Notes under the pieces: model-generated
Seen by the model: the letters and a program-made list of their open reading frames with translations, nothing else
What the model was told of the DNA's origin: nothing
Database searches by the model: none
Assembly (NCBI GenBank): GCA_036507655.1
Contig: DATCIS010000019.1
Coordinates: 1 to 64,000, forward strand
Source of the DNA: 2-01-FULL-49-22 sp036507655
Lineage (GTDB): Bacteria; Patescibacteriota; Saccharimonadia; Saccharimonadales; UBA10212
Length of the DNA stretch: 64,000 nucleotides
Reading direction: 5' to 3'
In this document: one piece after another, positions 60,219-64,000 of the stretch
Numbering within the stretch: the stretch's first letter is position 1
Layout of the letters: each line of letters starts with the position of its first letter
Made by a program: the position numbers and the translations under genes

Positions 60219-60884
60219 AGCTTCGTAGTCTTTTTGTTTTTTGACAAAATCGATGCCTTTTTTGCCCATGGCGAAGGCGGCCGTGGCTAGAACATCGGCT
60301 GAGATGATATCCGGACCGACCACAGTAATGCTTAGTATTTCGTCGGCCGGTTTTTTAGTTTTGGGGTTGATGATGTGCCCTCCGCGCTCGTAATTCCCCG
60401 ATGTAGCCACCGCTCCGTTAGAAATACTTAACTTGTTAAGTATTCTCTGCTTATCAGTTGGATCTTGGATACCGATTTTCCAAATTTTATCGCTGCTCGA
60501 ACGGCATAAAATATCACCACCAGCATAGATGGAGTAGGTTTTTTGGCCTTTGGATTCTAAAACCCTTCCAGCCTCGGCTATCGCCCAGCCTTTTACATAC
60601 CCACTCGGGTCACAACTATCGCCGTACCATGCCGAGAAATAGCCATCTGTTTTTTCTTCAGCCCTTCGGCAGGCATGAAGTATGAATTTCATCTCGGGGC
60701 TCAAAGTCAGCTCATTTAGCTCACCGCGGTTATATTTGGAAAGCTCGCTGTTCTTCTTATAGGGGCTGAACTGCCTATCAATCGCCCGCAATCTGTCAAA
60801 AGCGGCTTTTACAACAGACTCATTTTTAAGCTGTGGGACCTCGATAGTCACGGCCATGCCCATAACTCGGGCGGTTTTTCTCAT
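60144..60884 (-). CDS. apbE: ApbE-type FMN transferase
   Basis: 246 residues. DPSGYVKGWAI, AGGDI, the GNYERGGHIINPKTKKPA block and SADVLATAAFAMG are the flavin-transferase motifs that attach FMN to Thr from FAD. Unlike most ApbE proteins it has no signal peptide or lipobox, and an in-frame stop just upstream excludes a longer N-terminus. It follows the FMN-binding protein gene by 3 bases. Its last 75 bases overlap the convergent RnfD-fusion gene. It contains palindrome copy 3. Confidence 0.93.
   Translation of the reverse strand: MRKTARVMGMAVTIEVPQLKNESVVKAAFDRLRAIDRQFSPYKKNSELSKYNRGELNELTLSPEMKFILHACRRAEEKTDGYFSAWYGDSCDPSGYVKGWAIAEAGRVLESKGQKTYSIYAGGDILCRSSSDKIWKIGIQDPTDKQRILNKLSISNGAVATSGNYERGGHIINPKTKKPADEILSITVVGPDIISADVLATAAFAMGKKGIDFVKKQKDYEALAVTREVVRNDFLARQTHFKQGLP
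60423..60444. repeat. LNKLS palindrome, copy 3, inside apbE
   Basis: AATACTTAAC-TT-GTTAAGTATT, 10-base arms, sharing the 18-base core with copies in rnhB and pheT. It encodes LNKLS in ILNKLSISNGAV. Confidence 0.85.
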
Positions 60885-60887
60885 GAC

Positions 60888-61328
60888 CTATGATTTAGAA
60901 GCATCGTATGCTTTATCAAGCGCCGACTGCAGCGATTCCTGATAGCCGTAACTGGTACTGGTGGCCCCTGTTACAAAATCGATTTGATCACTTTGCTTTT
61001 CGAGGGTAGTGGCTTTAAGTAGGGGCTTGGACATTTCGGTTAGTTGTTGAGTACGACCGTCGTCTTTATCAGGCATCTGCCTAAACTGCACATCGCTAAT
61101 TTTGCCGCTGGTTATTACAATTGTAATCTGAACATTGCCATACAGCGTCTCAGCCACATCACTAGTGTACGTACCGTTCGGGTAATTATTCGCCTGAGTA
61201 GACCTATCCCCAATCCGGTTCTGGCTGGCCTGGACGGCCGGTTCGTTAGATTCATTCTGTATCAACATATAACCACCCAGCCCACCTAAAATCGCCACCA
61301 CCAAAACAATAACTAAACCTTTTTTCAC
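60888..61328 (-). CDS. Membrane-anchored FMN-binding protein
   Basis: 146 residues starting at GTG. A membrane helix (4-23) anchors an FMN_bind domain outside the cell. DFVTGATSTS (117-126) is the flavinylation motif with Thr123 as the expected FMN attachment site. It forms an operon with apbE 3 bases downstream. It likely carries electrons on covalent FMN between the RnfD-type protein and an unknown acceptor. TAAACT lies 7 bases upstream of the start. Confidence 0.9.
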   Translation of the reverse strand: MKKGLVIVLVVAILGGLGGYMLIQNESNEPAVQASQNRIGDRSTQANNYPNGTYTSDVAETLYGNVQITIVITSGKISDVQFRQMPDKDDGRTQQLTEMSKPLLKATTLEKQSDQIDFVTGATSTSYGYQESLQSALDKAYDASKS

Positions 61329-61396
61329 TACATTCAGTTTACCAGCAGACTTTAATTTAAGCTGAAGTCTAAGTTTTCACTTTGAGTTGACCGCCC

Positions 61397-61488
61397 TTTT
61401 TCTCCGGAAGAGCAGCCAGACAAAATGTATTCCATTTTGCCTGCGCGATGAGAAACCACGAAGGGGTGTCTCATAAGGCCGTTAGGCG
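61397..61488. repeat. Two-stem-loop repeat, copy B
   Basis: It ends next to the ABC permease stop. It shares about 80 bases with copy A, including the CAAAATG/CATTTTG stem, and its second stem is ATGAGA/TCTCAT with a changed inner part. No terminal inverted repeats or target duplications are apparent. Confidence 0.85.
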
Positions 61489-61489
61489 C

Positions 61490-62236
61490 CTAGACCTGGA
61501 TGCGGTTGAAGCGGTTGACGGCAAAGGTTGTGGCGACTACCAGCGTTATGAACAGTACTGCCATGTCCAGCGCAATCGAAAAGTGGCTTTCGCCGAGTAG
61601 AACATACCGTAGGCCATCAACTGCGTAAGATAGAGGATTGACCGAAGCAATGATACGCAAAATATCTGGCGCATTGGTCAGCGGGTATAACGCATTTGAC
61701 AGGAAAAATAGTGGGAACATCACGAAGCTGTTAATAGCTTGGAAGCCCTGAAAGTCTTCAACCGCCGAGGCCAAGCCAGCGCCAAAATGCGCCAGAGCCA
61801 ACGACATAGCAGCCATTATCCCAACCGCTATAGGTACCGCTAGCCAATTCTCGGGTCTGAAACCAAGCGCCAGGGCAATAACGAATACCAGGCAAGCTTG
61901 GACGAGCGTAATTGTGGCACCACCCAGTGCGCTACCAAGTAAAATTCTCAGTCGTGAAACAGGCGCTACTAAAAGCTCTGATAAGAAGCCGAAACGGCGA
62001 TCGAATATGATAATGGCTCCCCAAAAGATTGAAGTGAACAAGATAGTCTGCATGATGATTCCGGGAACCAAAAATTGCAGGTAGTCCCCTTGCCCGGCAC
62101 GTTCGAAAACCGCACCGAGCCCATAACCCAAAGCCAGCAAGAAAAGCAGGGGCTGACCGATAGAACCGATAATACGCGAGCGGCTTCGGAAATAACGCCG
62201 CATCTGCCTCAGCCACAAAACCGCCAATATCTGCAT
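61490..62236 (-). CDS. ABC-2 type transporter permease
   Basis: 248 residues, six helices, DrrB/NodJ-like: FRSRSRIIGSIGQPLLFLLALGYG, IIMQTILFTSIFWG, and the ALYPLTNAPDILRIIASVNPLSYAVDGLRYVLLG motif. It pairs with the ATPase gene one base upstream to export a drug, lipid or polysaccharide. Confidence 0.92.
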   Translation of the reverse strand: MQILAVLWLRQMRRYFRSRSRIIGSIGQPLLFLLALGYGLGAVFERAGQGDYLQFLVPGIIMQTILFTSIFWGAIIIFDRRFGFLSELLVAPVSRLRILLGSALGGATITLVQACLVFVIALALGFRPENWLAVPIAVGIMAAMSLALAHFGAGLASAVEDFQGFQAINSFVMFPLFFLSNALYPLTNAPDILRIIASVNPLSYAVDGLRYVLLGESHFSIALDMAVLFITLVVATTFAVNRFNRIQV

Positions 62237-62237
62237 A

Positions 62238-63047
62238 TTAGCTCCTTAAGCTCCTGATTCGCATTGCGCTTTTCATATTTAACCCGTCGTATGCATCACT
62301 GGTTTCGTCGCGAATGGTTTCGCCGGTCAATTTCAGATAAGCCTGCTCTAAGTTTTTAGTCTTGGTCAGCTTAGCCAGGTCTTTAGCCGTTCCAATTGCC
62401 ACGATTTTGCCGTGGTCGATGATGGCTATGCGGCCAGCGACTTCTTCGGCTTCATCCAGATAATGGGTAGTGAAGAAAATCGTCATTCCCTCGTGCTTGG
62501 AAAGTTTCTTAACATAGTCCCATAAGACATTCCTAGTCTGGGTATCAAGTCCCAAGGTTGGTTCGTCTAAAAACAGCACCTTGGGATGATGGAGCAAACC
62601 GCGGGCGATTTCCAGCCGGCGGCGCATGCCACCCGAGAATGTTTTAATATAACTGTCTTTTCGCTCTTGCAGCCCGACTAAATTAAGTAACTCCTCAATG
62701 CGCTGGTCTTGCTCTGGTTTGGGCACATGATAAAGCGCCGCATGCAGCTCCATATTTTCTTTTGCGGTCAGCTCTTCATCCAGACTTGGGTCCTGAAAGA
62801 CGATACCCAAAGATTGTCGCACTGCCGCCTGGTCTTTGGTTACATCGTGCCCGGCCAGATACAACTTGCCGCTGGTTGGCCGCAGCATGGTGGTCAGCAT
62901 TTTAATGGTGGTGCTTTTACCGGCACCGTTAGGACCTAAGAATGCAAAGATTTCTCCGGGATATATCTCGAAGTTAATGTGATTGACAGCTTTAATCTTG
63001 CCGAAGCTCTTGTAAACGTCTTCGGCCGCTATTATCGGCCTGGCCAT
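62238..63047 (-). CDS. ABC transporter ATPase (DrrA-like)
   Basis: 269 residues. Walker A GPNGAGKST, Q-loop FQDPSLD, signature TFSGGMRRRLEIARGLLH, Walker B VLFLDEPTLGLD and the H-loop TTHYLDEAEE are present. It powers the ABC-2 permease downstream. TATAAT lies 8 bases before the ATG and overlaps the G6PDH stop codon, so it has its own promoter. Confidence 0.95.
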   Translation of the reverse strand: MARPIIAAEDVYKSFGKIKAVNHINFEIYPGEIFAFLGPNGAGKSTTIKMLTTMLRPTSGKLYLAGHDVTKDQAAVRQSLGIVFQDPSLDEELTAKENMELHAALYHVPKPEQDQRIEELLNLVGLQERKDSYIKTFSGGMRRRLEIARGLLHHPKVLFLDEPTLGLDTQTRNVLWDYVKKLSKHEGMTIFFTTHYLDEAEEVAGRIAIIDHGKIVAIGTAKDLAKLTKTKNLEQAYLKLTGETIRDETSDAYDGLNMKSAMRIRSLRS

Positions 63048-63056
63048 GGGGTTACA

Positions 63057-64000
63057 TTATATCAGCTTGAGGACTTCCTCGATTGTGCTGCCGGGTTTAT
63101 AAAATCGTAAATCGCTGCTACCCATTCTCCATCTCTCTTGAATCGGCTCCAATATCCTCCAGCTCTCCAAGACCTCACCGCTACTGGCAAATAGACTCTG
63201 GCTACCGCGTATGGCGTCAAGCAGAACCCGCTCATAAGCATCTGGTAAGCGTTCATAGTGCTGCTCATAAGTAAAGGCTAGCGATTTTTGCTTTAAGCGC
63301 CGCTCGTAGCCTGGCTCTTTGACCCATAGATCGAGCTCGATACCCTCTTTGGGTTGCACCCGAAGCGCTAAGCGATTGGCTTCTGATGTTTCTTTCTTTT
63401 TGAAGTAAATTCTAATCTCTGTCAGCTTATCGTTAAGGTTTTTACCTGAGGCTAAAAGAATCGGAACGCCTTGCCAGCGCCGCTCCTTTGACTTCAGCGT
63501 CAGCCCGACGAATGTCTCGGTAGTCGAACCGGGATTGGCAACTTCTTTCTGGTAGCTTTTATACTGTGCCCGGATAATCGGCTTGTCTATATCGATCGAA
63601 AGGGCCTTTAGAGCTATCAGCCGTCTGCTCGGAAGCTCTTCGTATTCAAATACGTCGGCATAAGGCTCCATGAGCGTTAAAGCTGCCAGCTGTAATAGGT
63701 GGCTTTGAATAACATCGCGCAAGGCGCCGGTCGATTCATAAAATAAAGCCCGGGCCTCAATATTGATTTTCTCAGCCACGATGATGACGATTTTCTCGAT
63801 GAACCGGTGGCTCCAGACATTACGGAAAAGGGCGTTGCTGCCCAGAAATACCACAATGTTCTGCGCCACTTCTTTAGCTAAGTAATGGTCAATCCGGTAC
63901 ACCTGCTTTTCCGGGAAGTGTTTAGCCGTTTGCGTAATCAGCTCACGCGCCGATGCCAAATCAAATCCGAAAGGCTTCTCCAACAGCAGCTTGGCTTGGG
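63057..64000 (-). CDS. zwf: Glucose-6-phosphate 1-dehydrogenase, C-terminal part (cut by window edge)
   Basis: About 314 residues are in the window; the frame is open to the edge (...KLLLEKPFGFDLASA). RIDHYLAKEVAQNIVVF is the substrate-binding motif (RIDHYLGKE in most enzymes), and FRNVWSHRFIEKIVI plus the FEYEELPSRRLIALKAL block continue the family. It feeds glucose-6-phosphate to the oxidative pentose pathway, consistent with tkt, rpe and rpiB nearby. The N-terminal NADP-binding region is outside. Confidence 0.93.
   Translation of the reverse strand, partial: QAKLLLEKPFGFDLASARELITQTAKHFPEKQVYRIDHYLAKEVAQNIVVFLGSNALFRNVWSHRFIEKIVIIVAEKINIEARALFYESTGALRDVIQSHLLQLAALTLMEPYADVFEYEELPSRRLIALKALSIDIDKPIIRAQYKSYQKEVANPGSTTETFVGLTLKSKERRWQGVPILLASGKNLNDKLTEIRIYFKKKETSEANRLALRVQPKEGIELDLWVKEPGYERRLKQKSLAFTYEQHYERLPDAYERVLLDAIRGSQSLFASSGEVLESWRILEPIQERWRMGSSDLRFYKPGSTIEEVLKLI

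Noticed and set aside
39941..61488. Insertion sequences or MITEs
   Set aside because: The repeats have no transposase, terminal inverted repeats or clear target duplications; a structured element fits better.
1..64000. CRISPR array, prophage or integrative element
   Set aside because: No regularly spaced repeats, cas genes, integrases or phage structural genes are seen. The tRNA-Leu gene is intact with no flanking att-like repeat.

Overview
The window reads as a chromosomal segment of a Patescibacteria (CPR) bacterium, most like Saccharibacteria (TM7). The grounds are dense small operons, a two-gene transketolase, a long PBP1A with a basic N-terminal tail, a CAP-domain membrane protein, charged tails on housekeeping proteins, and pentose-phosphate and lower-glycolysis genes. 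The code is standard: TGA ends rnhB and pheS. About 50 protein genes and one intact tRNA gene (Leu, anticodon UAG) are supported. There is no CRISPR array, integrase, transposase or phage module. No gene-free stretch exceeds 300 bases; the longest, 54295-54588, appears to hold a 34-codon gene with its own -10 box and a hairpin.

Layout. 1-16.6 kb: hisS (interrupted by an in-frame TGA and cut by the window edge), a membrane protein, tRNA-Leu, rsmD, recG, a methyltransferase, tyrS, PBP1A, radA, an HExxH coiled-coil protein, clpC under a perfect CIRCE element, an orphan gene and nusA. 16.6-23.3 kb: aminopeptidase behind a 38-bp triple palindrome, yraN, rnhB, an orphan gene, rplS, a pilB-like ATPase, a trmH/spoU gene with an in-frame TAA, and a CAP protein. 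23.3-33.3 kb: dnaE, a tRNA-like remnant, two envelope proteins, gatB/HEPN-like/gatA/gatC and uvrB. 33.3-42.7 kb: LOG-like protein, unknown gene, PfkB kinase, then a carbon block of class II aldolase, split transketolase, ribulose-phosphate epimerase, RpiB, GAPDH and pyrophosphatase, with a GDPD on the other strand. 42.7-51.7 kb: cupredoxin, thioredoxin reductase, glutaredoxin, FKBP, RND transporter, and pheS - zinc miniprotein - pheT. 51.9-64 kb: GH63-like glycosidase, rmuC, a ZIP/Fur divergent pair, MFS exporter, a redox island, an ABC exporter and the 3' part of G6PDH.

The redox island (57487-61328) is the most system-like feature. It has type II NADH dehydrogenase and an RnfD/NqrB-like membrane domain fused to a flavodoxin-reductase-type FAD/NAD module. 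Converging on these are a membrane-anchored FMN-binding protein with a flavinylation motif and an ApbE flavin transferase without a signal peptide. This suggests a compact route from NAD(P)H to flavins at or outside the membrane. The cupredoxin near 43 kb could belong to the same electron economy.

Two genome-wide habits stand out. First, about fifteen genes have a -10 box only 6-10 bases before the start codon, so many mRNAs are probably leaderless, while operon-internal genes use Shine-Dalgarno sites. Second, there are three classes of small repeat: a two-stem-loop element in four copies at 39.9-61.5 kb; a palindrome encoding LNKLS inside rnhB, pheT and apbE; and GCTAT-type tandem repeats, one of which is inserted in frame in gatA.
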